The position numbers and the translations under genes were made by a program. A model generated the notes under the pieces. It was not told the DNA's origin. It did no database searches and saw only the letters and a list, made by a program, of their open reading frames with translations. From Bacillota bacterium (lineage in GTDB: Bacteria; Bacillota; Clostridia; Lutisporales; Lutisporaceae): a stretch of DNA of 15,866 nucleotides. The stretch is from positions 1 through 15,866 of the forward strand of contig JALNWH010000040.1 of NCBI GenBank assembly GCA_023230985.1. Reading direction: 5' to 3'. Positions 1-7,902 of the stretch are shown here, one piece after another (position 1 is the stretch's first letter; each line of letters opens with the position of its first letter).

Positions 1-591
1 ACCTCGTTCTTTAAGGACTTCTTTTAAATTATGAAATATTTCAGCACACATTCTTACAGCCTCTTTAAAACTCTCAGCCCCTATAGGCATAATCATAAAC
101 TCCTGAATATCTACATTATTATCTGCATGAGCTCCCCCATTTAAAATATTCATCATTGGTACCGGTAATACCTTGGCATTAACTCCGCCTATGTAACTTA
201 ATAAAGGGATGCCCAATTCATTTGCCGCCGCATGAGCTGCAGCTAGCGAGACGCCTAGTGTAGCATTGGCACCCAACTTTGATTTGTTATGTGTTCCGTC
301 TAACTCAATCAGCCTATTGTCTATTCCTATTTGATCTAAAATATCCATTCCAATAACTTCTTGAGCAATAATACTGTTTACATTATCGACGGCAGTCAAA
401 ACACCTTTTCCCATATATCTATTTTTATCTTTATCTCTCAATTCTACAGCTTCAAAAGCACCTGTTGATGCACCTGATGGTACTGCTGCCCTGCCATAAA
501 TACCACTTTCCAACTCCACTTCAACTTCAATTGTCGGATTACCTCTAGAATCTAATATTTCTCTTGCATATACATCAGTAATTGTTGACAT
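1..591 (-). CDS. eno: Enolase (phosphopyruvate hydratase), N-terminal 197 codons; gene runs off the left edge
   Basis: Enolase converts 2-phosphoglycerate to phosphoenolpyruvate in the cytoplasm. The frame is open from an ATG at 591 to base 1 with no stop, so only the first 197 of roughly 430 residues are here. The start reads MSTITDVYAREILDSRGNPT, the classic enolase N-terminus. The mobile loop follows (AVPSGASTGAFEA, about residues 36-48), then NKSKLGANATLGVSLAAA, and GGAHADNNVDIQEFMIMP, which holds the His and Asn of the active-site region. A Shine-Dalgarno AAGGTGG lies 5 nt before the ATG. The gene starts 18 nt after the tpiA stop, so it is probably cotranscribed with tpiA, pgk and rpoN. 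The usual Glu of the TENKSKLGANA segment is His here, a minor change. The C-terminal catalytic half, including the metal ligands, is outside the window. Identification is essentially certain. Confidence 0.97.
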   Translation of the reverse strand, partial: MSTITDVYAREILDSRGNPTIEVEVELESGIYGRAAVPSGASTGAFEAVELRDKDKNRYMGKGVLTAVDNVNSIIAQEVIGMDILDQIGIDNRLIELDGTHNKSKLGANATLGVSLAAAHAAANELGIPLLSYIGGVNAKVLPVPMMNILNGGAHADNNVDIQEFMIMPIGAESFKEAVRMCAEIFHNLKEVLKERG

Positions 592-609
592 CGTATCCAC
601 CTTCCTAAT

Positions 610-1356
610 TTAATAATTAATAATTTTAGCAAAATCATTGGCTTTGAGACTTGCTCCGCCGACTAATGCACCGTCAATCTCTCCCATTTCCATCAATTCT
701 TTAATATTATTCGGCTTTACACTCCCTCCGTAAAGAATCCTTGTTTTATCCGCCATTTTTTTATTAATATATTCTGATAATAGCCTTCTTATAAAACTAA
801 TTACATCATTCGCATCTTCTTTTGTGGCTGTTTTACCGGTACCTATCGCCCAAACCGGTTCATAAGCAACCACAAGTTTATCTAAATTAGTATCTTTTAA
901 ACCTTCTAAGCAATATTCTATCTGCTTTTTAATTATTTCATATGTAATATCCTTTTCTCTTTCTTCTAAAGTTTCACCCACACATAGAATCGGACTTAGA
1001 TTATGTTTTAAAGCCGCTTTAATTTTCTTATTTATAATTACATCGATTTCTCCAAAAATCTTCCTTCTTTCTGAATGTCCTAATATAATATAATCCACAC
1101 CTATTTCCTTTAAAAACACAGGCGACACTTCACCTGTATACGCACCTTTTTCTTCATAGTGCATATTCTGGGCACCAAGCTTTATATTAGAGCCTTTTAA
1201 CAATTTAAATATTTCAGTAAGTGAAGTATAATTAGGACATATAATAACTTCTACAGAGCTTTTATTCACCAATGGTAACAATTCTTTAAGCATTTCTCCG
1301 GATTCAAATAATGTATTATGCATCTTCCAATTCCCGGCAATAATGGGTTTTCTCAT
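610..1356 (-). CDS. tpiA: Triosephosphate isomerase
   Basis: This cytoplasmic TIM-barrel enzyme interconverts dihydroxyacetone phosphate and glyceraldehyde 3-phosphate. The 248-residue product is the usual length. Visible catalytic features are Asn9 and Lys11 in AGNWKMHNT, His94 in ILGHSERR, the base Glu166 in AYEPVWAIGTGKTA with flexible loop 6 right after it, and the phosphate-binding YGGSVKP at about 209-215. The frame stays open upstream to 1410, but that would add 18 residues (SKLDNRLRSLK...) foreign to the family. The ATG at 1356 follows AGAGGTGA with 7-nt spacing and gives the normal MRKPIIAGNWKM start. It sits between pgk (72-nt gap) and eno (18-nt gap). In many clostridia a phosphoglycerate mutase gene lies between tpiA and eno; there is none here. 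Confidence 0.98.
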   Translation of the reverse strand: MRKPIIAGNWKMHNTLFESGEMLKELLPLVNKSSVEVIICPNYTSLTEIFKLLKGSNIKLGAQNMHYEEKGAYTGEVSPVFLKEIGVDYIILGHSERRKIFGEIDVIINKKIKAALKHNLSPILCVGETLEEREKDITYEIIKKQIEYCLEGLKDTNLDKLVVAYEPVWAIGTGKTATKEDANDVISFIRRLLSEYINKKMADKTRILYGGSVKPNNIKELMEMGEIDGALVGGASLKANDFAKIINY

Positions 1357-1360
1357 CTTT

Positions 1361-1368
1361 TCACCTCT
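1361..1368 (-). promoter_or_regulatory. Ribosome binding site that fixes the tpiA start
   Basis: AGAGGTGA on the minus strand lies 7 nt (counted from GAGG) before the ATG at 1356. It rules out the longer frame beginning at 1410, which has no such site and no family similarity. Confidence 0.8.
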
Positions 1369-1428
1369 TTTTATTTTCAAACTTCTCAATCTATTATCCA
1401 ATTTTGACATTTACCTGTCAACCTAAAA

Positions 1429-2616
1429 CTATTTATTATCTATTGCATCAATACCGGGCAGTACTTTCCCTTCGAAAAATTCTAAAGATGCCCCTCCACC
1501 TGTAGATATATGTGTCATTTTATCCGCAAAACCGAGTTGCTCTATTGCAGCAGCTGAATCCCCACCGCCAATTATTGTAGTACCGTTAACCCTTGACACA
1601 GCATCGGCAAGTGCGTAAGTTCCTTTAGAAAAGACTTTCATTTCGAAAACTCCCATAGGTCCATTCCAAATTACTGTTTTTGCACTTAATATAGCTTCAC
1701 TAAATATTTCTATGGTTTTTTCTCCTATATCCATTCCCATATAATTTGCAGGGATCTTATCTGAATCTACTGTTTTATAATCTGTATCTTCCTTAAATTC
1801 GCTACTAACTACATTATCAATAGGAAGCATTATTTTAATTCCTTTACTGTTAGCTTTATCCAAGATTCTATTTGCTAACTCAACTTTATCCTCTTCTACA
1901 ATAGATTTACCTATTTCTCTACCCATTGCCTTAAAAAACGTGTAAGCCATTCCACCGCCGATTAAAAGCATATCAACCTTTTCCATAAGGTTTTCAATTA
2001 CTCCAATTTTATCTGAAACCTTAGCACCGCCCAGAATTGCTATAAAAGGTCTTTGGGGATTATTCATGGCATTACCCATTACCTCTAACTCTTTTTGTAC
2101 TAGAAAGCCTACAGCCGATGGCAAGTATTCTGCTATTCCGGCGGTTGAAGCATGTGCCCTATGGGCTGTGCCAAATGCATCATTAATAAATATATCTCCC
2201 AGTAAAGACAGCTTTTTTGCAAACTCTAAATCATTTTTCTCTTCTTCAGCATGAAAACGTACGTTTTCAATTAACATTACTTGGCCTTCTTTTAAATCAC
2301 AGGATTTATTATATGCATCTTCCCCAATTACGTCTTTTGCAAATATAATGTTTTCATTCAACAATTCAGATAATTTTTCCGATACAGGTTTTAATGAAAA
2401 TGTAGGATTAAATTTACCTTTAGGCCTTCCTAAATGCGACATTAGGATGATTTTAGCCCCTTTATTCTTTAAATATTTAATAGTAGGCAGGGCTCCTTCT
2501 ATTCTTCTTACATCTGTTATCCGACAGTTTTCATCCATTGGAACATTAAAATCCACCCTCATTAAAACCCTTTTACCTTTAACATTTAAATCCTCAATAG
2601 TTTTTTTTGTGACCAT
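1429..2616 (-). CDS. pgk: Phosphoglycerate kinase
   Basis: Pgk transfers phosphate from 1,3-bisphosphoglycerate to ADP, the first ATP-yielding step of glycolysis, in the cytoplasm. The 395-residue length is typical. Motifs in order are MRVDFNVPMD near residue 20 (N-domain substrate site), SHLGRPKG, ENVRFHAEEEKND, FINDAFGTAHRAHAST, GGAKVSDKIGV (nucleotide-domain start), NGPMGVFE, TIIGGGDSAAA and the C-terminal HISTGGGASLEF. The ATG at 2616 follows GGAGG with 7-nt spacing. rpoN stops 25 nt upstream, so the two are very likely cotranscribed. A gap gene (glyceraldehyde-3-phosphate dehydrogenase) and the repressor cggR commonly precede pgk in Firmicutes; neither is here. Confidence 0.98.
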   Translation of the reverse strand: MVTKKTIEDLNVKGKRVLMRVDFNVPMDENCRITDVRRIEGALPTIKYLKNKGAKIILMSHLGRPKGKFNPTFSLKPVSEKLSELLNENIIFAKDVIGEDAYNKSCDLKEGQVMLIENVRFHAEEEKNDLEFAKKLSLLGDIFINDAFGTAHRAHASTAGIAEYLPSAVGFLVQKELEVMGNAMNNPQRPFIAILGGAKVSDKIGVIENLMEKVDMLLIGGGMAYTFFKAMGREIGKSIVEEDKVELANRILDKANSKGIKIMLPIDNVVSSEFKEDTDYKTVDSDKIPANYMGMDIGEKTIEIFSEAILSAKTVIWNGPMGVFEMKVFSKGTYALADAVSRVNGTTIIGGGDSAAAIEQLGFADKMTHISTGGGASLEFFEGKVLPGIDAIDNK

Positions 2617-2641
2617 TCATTTACCTCCAATATATAAATTT

Positions 2642-4045
2642 TTAATATCTTTTCCTTCTTGATGATGCCGGAATGCCTGCTTCATTTCTGTACTTTGCTA
2701 CTGTCCTTCTTGATATTTTATAACCTTCCTTTTCTAAAATATTTGCAATTGCTTGATCACTTTTCGGTTTTTGATTGTTTTCTTTATCTATAATCTGTTT
2801 AATCATTTTTTTAATACTCTCTGAAGAAATATCTTGTCCGAAGTCTGTTCCTACACCGGATTTAAAAAAGTATTTTATATCAAATGTTCCCCTAGGTGTT
2901 TGCGCATATTTACCGCTTATTGCTCTGCTCACAGTAGATTCATGAACTTGGATTTCATCTGCAATATCTTTTAGTGTCATTGTTTTTAAATAACTATCAC
3001 CTTTTTCAAAATAATCCATTTGGTATTCTAAAATTGTCTTAACTACCCTATATAACGTATTCTTCCTTTGTTCCAAACTTTTTATTAACCATAATGCCGA
3101 GGATAGTTTCTCGTTAACAAATTTCATTGCTTCCGATGACTTATCCCCCTTCCTGATTATTTCTTTATAATAGTTATTTATAATTAATCTTGAGCCATAA
3201 TTATCATTTACAATTATTATATATTCTCCGTCAACTTTCTCTATAAATACATCGGGCACAACGTATCTACAATCGCTGCCACAAAAAAAGGATCTTCCGG
3301 GTTTTGGCTCGAGACTCTTAACCATGTCACTATATTTTTGAGCTTTATTAACTGAAATAGATAATTTTTTTGCAATATTAACTATTCTATTTCCAGCTAT
3401 ATCATCTAAGTGTTCTTTAATGATTATTTCTAAGTTCTCATCTTTTATATCTTTTAATCTAATCTGTATTAGCAAACACTCCGACAGATCTCTTGCCCCT
3501 ACTCCTATTGGTTCAAATGTCTGTATTATTCTAAGTACCTTTTCTACCTCTTCTTCTGTTGTTTTCATTATCCTTGCCAGTTCAGCTACAGGCATTCTTA
3601 AATATCCGTTATCATCAAGACTTTCAATAATGTATTGTCCAATACTGCATTCTTTTTTGCACATATTTATAGTATTAAGCTGAAAAAGGAGATGTTCTTT
3701 AAGTGTATCACCATATGTTGGCATGTTATCATAAGGGAACTCCGGCATATCATCATTTGTACTATTCTCAATATAATAGCTTTTTCCCTGATATTGTAAG
3801 TATTCTTTCCAATCAATCTCGTCAACGGGATTGTCTTCTTTTTTTTCAATGATCTCCTCTTTGTTAGTTTTTTCTTCCCGATCATACTCCACAATATCAA
3901 GCACAGGATTAGTTTCAAGTTCTTCTTTTATCAATTCTTCCAGCTCTACTGTAGATAATTGCAACACTTTTAAAGCCAATCTAAGTTCCGGTGTCATAAT
4001 CAGCTTCTGTTGTTGTTCCAGTACAAGATCATATCCCATTCTCAT
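2642..4045 (-). CDS. rpoN: RNA polymerase sigma-54 factor
   Basis: Sigma-54 directs core RNA polymerase to -24/-12 promoters and needs an AAA+ activator to open them. The 467-residue protein has the full layout: glutamine- and leucine-rich region I at the N-terminus (LVLEQQQKLIMTPELRLALK), an acidic region II with a Lys/Glu run (about 55-75), the core-binding domain, a helix-turn-helix part (IQVHESTVSRAISGKY, about 375-390) and the C-terminal RpoN box SRRTVAKYRN (about 445-454) that reads the -24 element. A GTG at 4054 is in frame but lies inside the Shine-Dalgarno AAGGGGTGA, so the ATG at 4045, 8 nt after GGGG, is the likely start. The gene heads a unit with pgk, tpiA and eno. From memory, Clostridioides difficile has sigL (rpoN) ahead of a longer glycolytic cluster. 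In B. subtilis the factor is called sigL. Confidence 0.97.
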   Translation of the reverse strand: MRMGYDLVLEQQQKLIMTPELRLALKVLQLSTVELEELIKEELETNPVLDIVEYDREEKTNKEEIIEKKEDNPVDEIDWKEYLQYQGKSYYIENSTNDDMPEFPYDNMPTYGDTLKEHLLFQLNTINMCKKECSIGQYIIESLDDNGYLRMPVAELARIMKTTEEEVEKVLRIIQTFEPIGVGARDLSECLLIQIRLKDIKDENLEIIIKEHLDDIAGNRIVNIAKKLSISVNKAQKYSDMVKSLEPKPGRSFFCGSDCRYVVPDVFIEKVDGEYIIIVNDNYGSRLIINNYYKEIIRKGDKSSEAMKFVNEKLSSALWLIKSLEQRKNTLYRVVKTILEYQMDYFEKGDSYLKTMTLKDIADEIQVHESTVSRAISGKYAQTPRGTFDIKYFFKSGVGTDFGQDISSESIKKMIKQIIDKENNQKPKSDQAIANILEKEGYKISRRTVAKYRNEAGIPASSRRKRY

Positions 4046-4050
4046 TTCTT

Positions 4051-4059
4051 TCACCCCTT
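4051..4059 (-). promoter_or_regulatory. Ribosome binding site that fixes the rpoN start
   Basis: AAGGGGTGA contains the in-frame GTG (4054-4052). A ribosome bound here is positioned for the ATG at 4045 (8-nt spacing), not for a codon within its own binding site. Confidence 0.75.
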
Positions 4060-4138
4060 AACGTAAAACAAGCAAATACATATTAAACACATTTATCAAA
4101 ACATTGGTAATCCATTATATATCAACGTTTGCAATTAG

Positions 4139-4168
4139 ATTATATCATAACCGTTTATCAATTCCCAA
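4139..4168 (-). promoter_or_regulatory. Candidate sigma-70-type promoter for rpoN-pgk-tpiA-eno
   Basis: On the minus strand there is TTGGGA (4168-4163), an 18-nt spacer and a perfect TATAAT (4144-4139). The TG one base before TATAAT gives an extended -10 (TGATATAAT). Transcription would start near 4132, leaving a leader of about 87 nt before rpoN. It lies just after the terminator of the transporter unit upstream. The -35 matches consensus only 4 of 6, so the extended -10 carries most of the support. The rest of 4046-4212 is AT-rich and shows nothing else. Confidence 0.55.
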
Positions 4169-4215
4169 TAAAAAAGTTTCAATAAATTATTTAAATAAAA
4201 GATGATTTTTATAAT

Positions 4216-4245
4216 AAAAAAAAGTGCAGTAATAAAACCGCACTT
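4216..4245 (-). terminator. Rho-independent terminator of the nucleoside transporter operon
   Basis: In minus-strand RNA, AAGUGCGG pairs with CUGCACUU (8 bp with one G-U) around the 8-nt loop UUUUAUUA, and the stem runs straight into a run of U (4221-4216 and beyond). It starts 18 nt after the stop of the last permease gene. This is the textbook form and ends the transporter unit before the rpoN promoter. Confidence 0.88.
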
Positions 4246-4263
4246 CATAAATATATAAATATG

Positions 4264-5145
4264 CTAACTTTCACCTTTATCATAAGGAGTACCACTAGCA
4301 GCCGGAGCTATTGATTTGCCTATTATACCTGAAACTGCAAGCATAGTCATTATATAAGGAAGAGCGAATAAAAACTCTTTTGGCACTTTCCAGCCAAAGG
4401 ACATTGATATAGTTTGTATAGCATCAGCTAATCCAAAAAATAAACATGCTAAAGCTGCTCCTATCGGATGCCATTTCCCGAAAATCATCGCTGCTAATGC
4501 AATAAAACCTCTTCCTGCTACCATTCCCTCTTTAAACAAACTTATAGAACCAATAGATAAAGATGCCCCGCCTATACCTGCCAAAATTCCGCTTAATGTC
4601 ACACAAATATATCTTATAAGATATACATTTACCCCTAAGGTATCAGCTGCTCTGGGATGCTCACCTACTGATCTGATTCTTAATCCGAATGCAGTTTTGT
4701 AAAGTACAAAATAAGATATTGCTACAAGTATTAAGGATAAGTAAGTGAACATATTAAAAGGTCCCCAGGGTTCGAAGTACCTAACATTACCGGTTTGCCC
4801 GGGTTTACCCCATATTTCTACTAAGAGAAAGGTTGTTAAACTAGCTGCAAGAATATTAATTGCTGTTCCCACTACAACCTGATTTGCTTTAAAGTATATG
4901 CTTAAAAAAGCAAGTAATAAACCAAACAATCCACCGGCAATCATCGCACCAATAAAACCAAGCCAAGGAGATTCCGTTTTGTAGCTAATTAAAACAGCTG
5001 CAAATGCACCTACAGTCATCATCCCATCAAGTCCTATATTCACCACCCCTGACTTTTCTGAAAAAGTCCCGCCTAAAGCCGGAAAAATTAGAGGTGTAGC
5101 AGATCTAATTGTTGAAAAGAATAAAATATTTAATAGATTTAACAT
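4264..5145 (-). CDS. nupQ: ABC transporter permease, nucleoside-type (NupQ/BMP-system family), second permease
   Basis: This is an integral membrane subunit of a BMP-type importer of the branched-chain/ribose permease fold. The 293 residues contain about eight hydrophobic spans. Family marks visible here are SATPLIFPALGGTFSEKSGVVNIGLDGMM near residues 16-44, ANQVVVGTAINILAASLTTFL (about 88-108), LRIRSVGEHPRAADTLGVNV (about 155-174, the cytoplasmic loop that docks on the ATPase), GRGFIALAAMIFGKWHP and LFFGLADA. The ATG at 5145 follows GAGGGGG (9-nt spacing) and lies one base beyond the stop of the first permease, so translation is probably coupled. It is the last gene of the unit, followed by the terminator at 4216-4245. 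The symbol follows the B. subtilis nupNOPQ naming by family resemblance; the transported substrate cannot be read from sequence. Confidence 0.9.
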   Translation of the reverse strand: MLNLLNILFFSTIRSATPLIFPALGGTFSEKSGVVNIGLDGMMTVGAFAAVLISYKTESPWLGFIGAMIAGGLFGLLLAFLSIYFKANQVVVGTAINILAASLTTFLLVEIWGKPGQTGNVRYFEPWGPFNMFTYLSLILVAISYFVLYKTAFGLRIRSVGEHPRAADTLGVNVYLIRYICVTLSGILAGIGGASLSIGSISLFKEGMVAGRGFIALAAMIFGKWHPIGAALACLFFGLADAIQTISMSFGWKVPKEFLFALPYIMTMLAVSGIIGKSIAPAASGTPYDKGES

Positions 5146-5146
5146 G

Positions 5147-6259
5147 CTACTTAACCCCCTCTTTTATTTTAGCCTCATGACTTGCTTTCTTGCCTCGAAA
5201 TGTTTTAGCCATAACCCGAACAAAATTTGCAGCTACAAACAAAATAATAATTCCTTGAATAATACCTACCACTTCCTTAGGTATCCCTTCCACCTGCATC
5301 ATTGGTCCGCCTTTTTGTAAAATACCAAATAAAAGAGCTGATAGTATAACGCCAATAGGATGGTTATTGCCTACCAAGGCAACCGCTATGCCATCTAAAC
5401 CATAACCTGTAAATCCAAACAGATTATTAACTCTATATTGCACTCCTGCAGTTTGAATCCCACCGGCCAATCCTGCAAACAAACCGGAAATAAACATTGC
5501 CAACACTATATTTTTGCTAACATCTATACCTCCATATTCTGCTGCGCCAGGGTTAAAACCAACAGCTCTAATCTCATAGCCTCTAATGGTTTTGTTAAGT
5601 AAATAATAAGTAAATAAGGCAACAATAAGTGCAATCAGTATCCCTATGTGAATCCTTGAATACTTAAATTGTATAAATTTTTCTGATAGTCTCCATAATC
5701 TTGCAGACTTTTCTATTTCAACGGAAAAAGCTTTATTAGGTTCATTGAGTACCGTCATTATTAGGTAATTGCTCAGATTCATGGCAATATAGTTCATCAT
5801 AATACTGTTTATAACTTCATGCGAACCAACTTTAGCTTTTAACCATCCTATTATTCCTGCCCATAAACCGCCGCCTATCGCACCCGCAATTAGTGTAATA
5901 GTAACATGTAAAAATGCCGGCAGTCCTTTAAAAGCCCATCCTGCCCATAAAGAAATAACTCCGCCCATAATAAATTGTCCTTCAGCGCCTATATTAAATA
6001 AACCGCATCTAAATGCAAATGCAATGGATAATCCGGTTAAAATCAATGTTGTGGTAGTTACAAGAGTTTCACCTACTTTATTTAAATCCCCTAAACTTCC
6101 CCAAAATAATGCTTTAAACGCAACAATTGGATCCTTCCCAAAAGCATAAACCAATATACCCGCTGCAACAAAGGAAAAAACTATTGCAATAAGAGGGTAC
6201 ATTATTTCGCTAAAGGTGTTCTTTATATTACTTTTAAATTCGGATTTCATGCTTTCCAT
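5147..6259 (-). CDS. nupP: ABC transporter permease, nucleoside-type (NupP/BMP-system family), first permease
   Basis: This is the partner membrane subunit, 370 residues with a cytoplasmic N-terminus and about ten hydrophobic spans beginning near residue 20. Visible marks are AFRCGLFNIGAEGQFIMGGV (about 82-101), GSHEVINSIMMNYIAMNL, the cytoplasmic loop YEIRAVGFNPGAAEYGGIDV (about 228-247) that meets the ATPase, GYGLDGIAVALVGNNHPIGV, and a basic C-terminal tail. The ATG at 6259 overlaps the ATPase stop by one base (TAATG), with GGAGGG just before it, which points to translational coupling. With the second permease it should form a heterodimeric pore. Naming follows B. subtilis nupP and Lactococcus nupB by family only. 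Import rather than export is inferred from the linked lipoprotein binding protein. Confidence 0.9.
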   Translation of the reverse strand: MESMKSEFKSNIKNTFSEIMYPLIAIVFSFVAAGILVYAFGKDPIVAFKALFWGSLGDLNKVGETLVTTTTLILTGLSIAFAFRCGLFNIGAEGQFIMGGVISLWAGWAFKGLPAFLHVTITLIAGAIGGGLWAGIIGWLKAKVGSHEVINSIMMNYIAMNLSNYLIMTVLNEPNKAFSVEIEKSARLWRLSEKFIQFKYSRIHIGILIALIVALFTYYLLNKTIRGYEIRAVGFNPGAAEYGGIDVSKNIVLAMFISGLFAGLAGGIQTAGVQYRVNNLFGFTGYGLDGIAVALVGNNHPIGVILSALLFGILQKGGPMMQVEGIPKEVVGIIQGIIILFVAANFVRVMAKTFRGKKASHEAKIKEGVK

Positions 6260-7791
6260 TAGCTACCCTCCCACTGGTTCTCATTTGTTTTACCACCTGC
6301 CATCATTATTCCAAGTTCGGTTTCAGTGGCTACTTTAGCATCAACAATATCTACAATTTTGCCATCATACATAACAGCTATTCTATCAGATAATGCTAGT
6401 ATTTCATCTAATTCCAAAGAAACAAGTAAAATTGCCTTTCCTTTATCCCTTTGTTCAATTAACCTTTTATGAACATATTCAATAGCACCCACGTCCAAAC
6501 CTCTTGTTGGCTGAGATGCTACTAATAAGCTTGGTTCCCTGTCAAATTCTCTTGCTATAATTAATTTTTGTTGATTGCCGCCGGATAATGCTTTAGCATA
6601 TACCTTTTCACTAGGTGTCCTGACATCAAATTCTTCAATCAACTTTCTGCTATGTTCTCTGATTTTTTTATAATCAAGACCCAAATTCTTTTTAAAACCG
6701 GACTTTCTATGTGTTCCCAAAATAGCATTTTCAGCCAGAGAGAAATCAAGTATCAAACCTCTATTATGCCTATCTTCGGGAATATAGCCAACTCCTGCTT
6801 CTATTACTTCCTTAGGGCTTTTATTTGTAATATCTTTATTTTCTAATTTTATTTCACCTTCTGTTGCTTTTCTTAAACCTGTTATTGTCTGCACAAGCTC
6901 ATTTTGACCATTTCCATCTACACCCGCTATACCTAATATTTCTCCGCTCTTTATCTCAAAGCTGACTCCTTTTACCGCTTCCAGCCCTCTGTTATCCAAA
7001 GCCTTAATATTTTTCAATTGTAATATCGTTTCACCTAAATTAGCTGTTTCTTTTTTAACTGTAAGGCTAACTTTCCTGCCAACCATTTTCTCCGCCAGTT
7101 CCTCAATGTTCGTCTCCGATGTCTTTAAAGTATCTATTACCTTACCGCTTCTAATTATTGTTACTATATCACTCATAACCATTACTTCTTTCAATTTATG
7201 TGTTATCAGAATTATAGACTTGCCCTGACTAACCAAGCTTTTTAATATAATCCCCAGCTCACCTATCTCCTGCGGAGTTAAAACTGCTGTTGGTTCATCC
7301 AAGATAAGTATTTCAGCACCTCTATAAAGTGTTTTTAAGATCTCCACTCTTTGTTGCATTCCGACTGAAATATCTTGTATTTTGGCATAAGGATCAACTT
7401 TTAATTCATATTTGTTCGAAAGCTCTTTTACATCTTTTATTGCCTTATCCAAATCTAAAATAAAACCTTTCTTTGGTTCTAAGCCTAAAATTATATTCTC
7501 TGCCACAGTGAAGGGCGGCACAAGCATAAAATGTTGATGAACCATTCCTATTCCAAGAGAAATAGCGATATTTGGACTTATTATTTTAACCTTCTTTCCT
7601 TTAACAAAAATTTCACCCTCATCCGGTGTATATAATCCATATAAAATATTCATTAAAGTTGATTTACCTGCCCCGTTCTCTCCTAGTAAAACGTGAATCT
7701 CGCCTTGTTTTATATTGATATTAATATTATCATTTGCCTGCACTCCGGGAAAAGATTTACTTATTCCTTTCATTTCAACAATAAGAGACAA
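6259..7791 (-). CDS. nupO: ABC transporter ATPase with two nucleotide-binding domains, nucleoside-type (NupO family)
   Basis: This is the cytoplasmic motor of the importer, 510 residues, a fused pair of ATPase domains as in ribose and nucleoside systems. Domain 1 has Walker A GENGAGKST (37-45), Q-loop Gln86 in MVHQHFML, signature ISVGMQQR (141-148), Walker B ILILDEPTA (161-169) and switch His198. Domain 2, from about 260, has a degenerate Walker A (GVDGNGQNEL), signature LSGGNQQK and a Walker B with Gln in place of the catalytic Glu (LLVASQPTRGLDVG), so it is probably poor at hydrolysis. That asymmetry is normal for this family. The start is TTG at 7791, supported by AAAGGTGG 9 nt upstream; a later ATG at 7773 is the alternative. 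A hairpin separates it from the lipoprotein gene upstream. Confidence 0.93.
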   Translation of the reverse strand: MSLIVEMKGISKSFPGVQANDNININIKQGEIHVLLGENGAGKSTLMNILYGLYTPDEGEIFVKGKKVKIISPNIAISLGIGMVHQHFMLVPPFTVAENIILGLEPKKGFILDLDKAIKDVKELSNKYELKVDPYAKIQDISVGMQQRVEILKTLYRGAEILILDEPTAVLTPQEIGELGIILKSLVSQGKSIILITHKLKEVMVMSDIVTIIRSGKVIDTLKTSETNIEELAEKMVGRKVSLTVKKETANLGETILQLKNIKALDNRGLEAVKGVSFEIKSGEILGIAGVDGNGQNELVQTITGLRKATEGEIKLENKDITNKSPKEVIEAGVGYIPEDRHNRGLILDFSLAENAILGTHRKSGFKKNLGLDYKKIREHSRKLIEEFDVRTPSEKVYAKALSGGNQQKLIIAREFDREPSLLVASQPTRGLDVGAIEYVHKRLIEQRDKGKAILLVSLELDEILALSDRIAVMYDGKIVDIVDAKVATETELGIMMAGGKTNENQWEGS

Positions 7792-7850
7792 TAATTTTTC
7801 CCACCTTTCCTGCTTGAACTTTTTTCAGAAATGCAAAACGAAGCATACGT

Positions 7851-7888
7851 GAATAAAAGCTAGAAGCATATGCATCTAGCTTTTATTC
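7851..7888 (-). terminator. Long hairpin between lipoprotein and ATPase genes; partial terminator or mRNA-stabilising structure
   Basis: A perfect 14-bp inverted repeat (GAATAAAAGCTAGA / TCTAGCTTTTATTC) encloses a 10-nt loop that holds the palindrome GCATATGC. It lies 14 nt past the stop of the BMP lipoprotein gene. In minus-strand RNA the 3' arm is U-rich (CUUUUAUUC) but no U-run follows the stem. Read-through to the ATPase is therefore likely. In ABC operons such a hairpin commonly keeps the binding protein in excess over the membrane parts; that role here is inferred. Confidence 0.65.
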
Positions 7889-7902
7889 TTAATCATTATT
7901 AT

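Noticed and set aside
3667..3918. Second minus-strand frame within rpoN
   Set aside because: It overlaps the acidic region of rpoN in another frame; the Lys/Ile-rich translation is typical of frame-shifted AT-rich sequence.
4375..4400. TGGCAC followed by a GC as a sigma-54 (-24/-12) promoter, suggested by the nearby rpoN gene
   Set aside because: The GG to GC distance is one base short and the TTGC element is missing; it lies inside a permease gene. I found no acceptable -24/-12 site elsewhere in the window.
6259..7791. Gln in place of Glu in the second Walker B of the ATPase as an inactivating mutation
   Set aside because: Degenerate second ATPase domains are normal in the RbsA/NupO-type fused ATPases, so it is a family trait.
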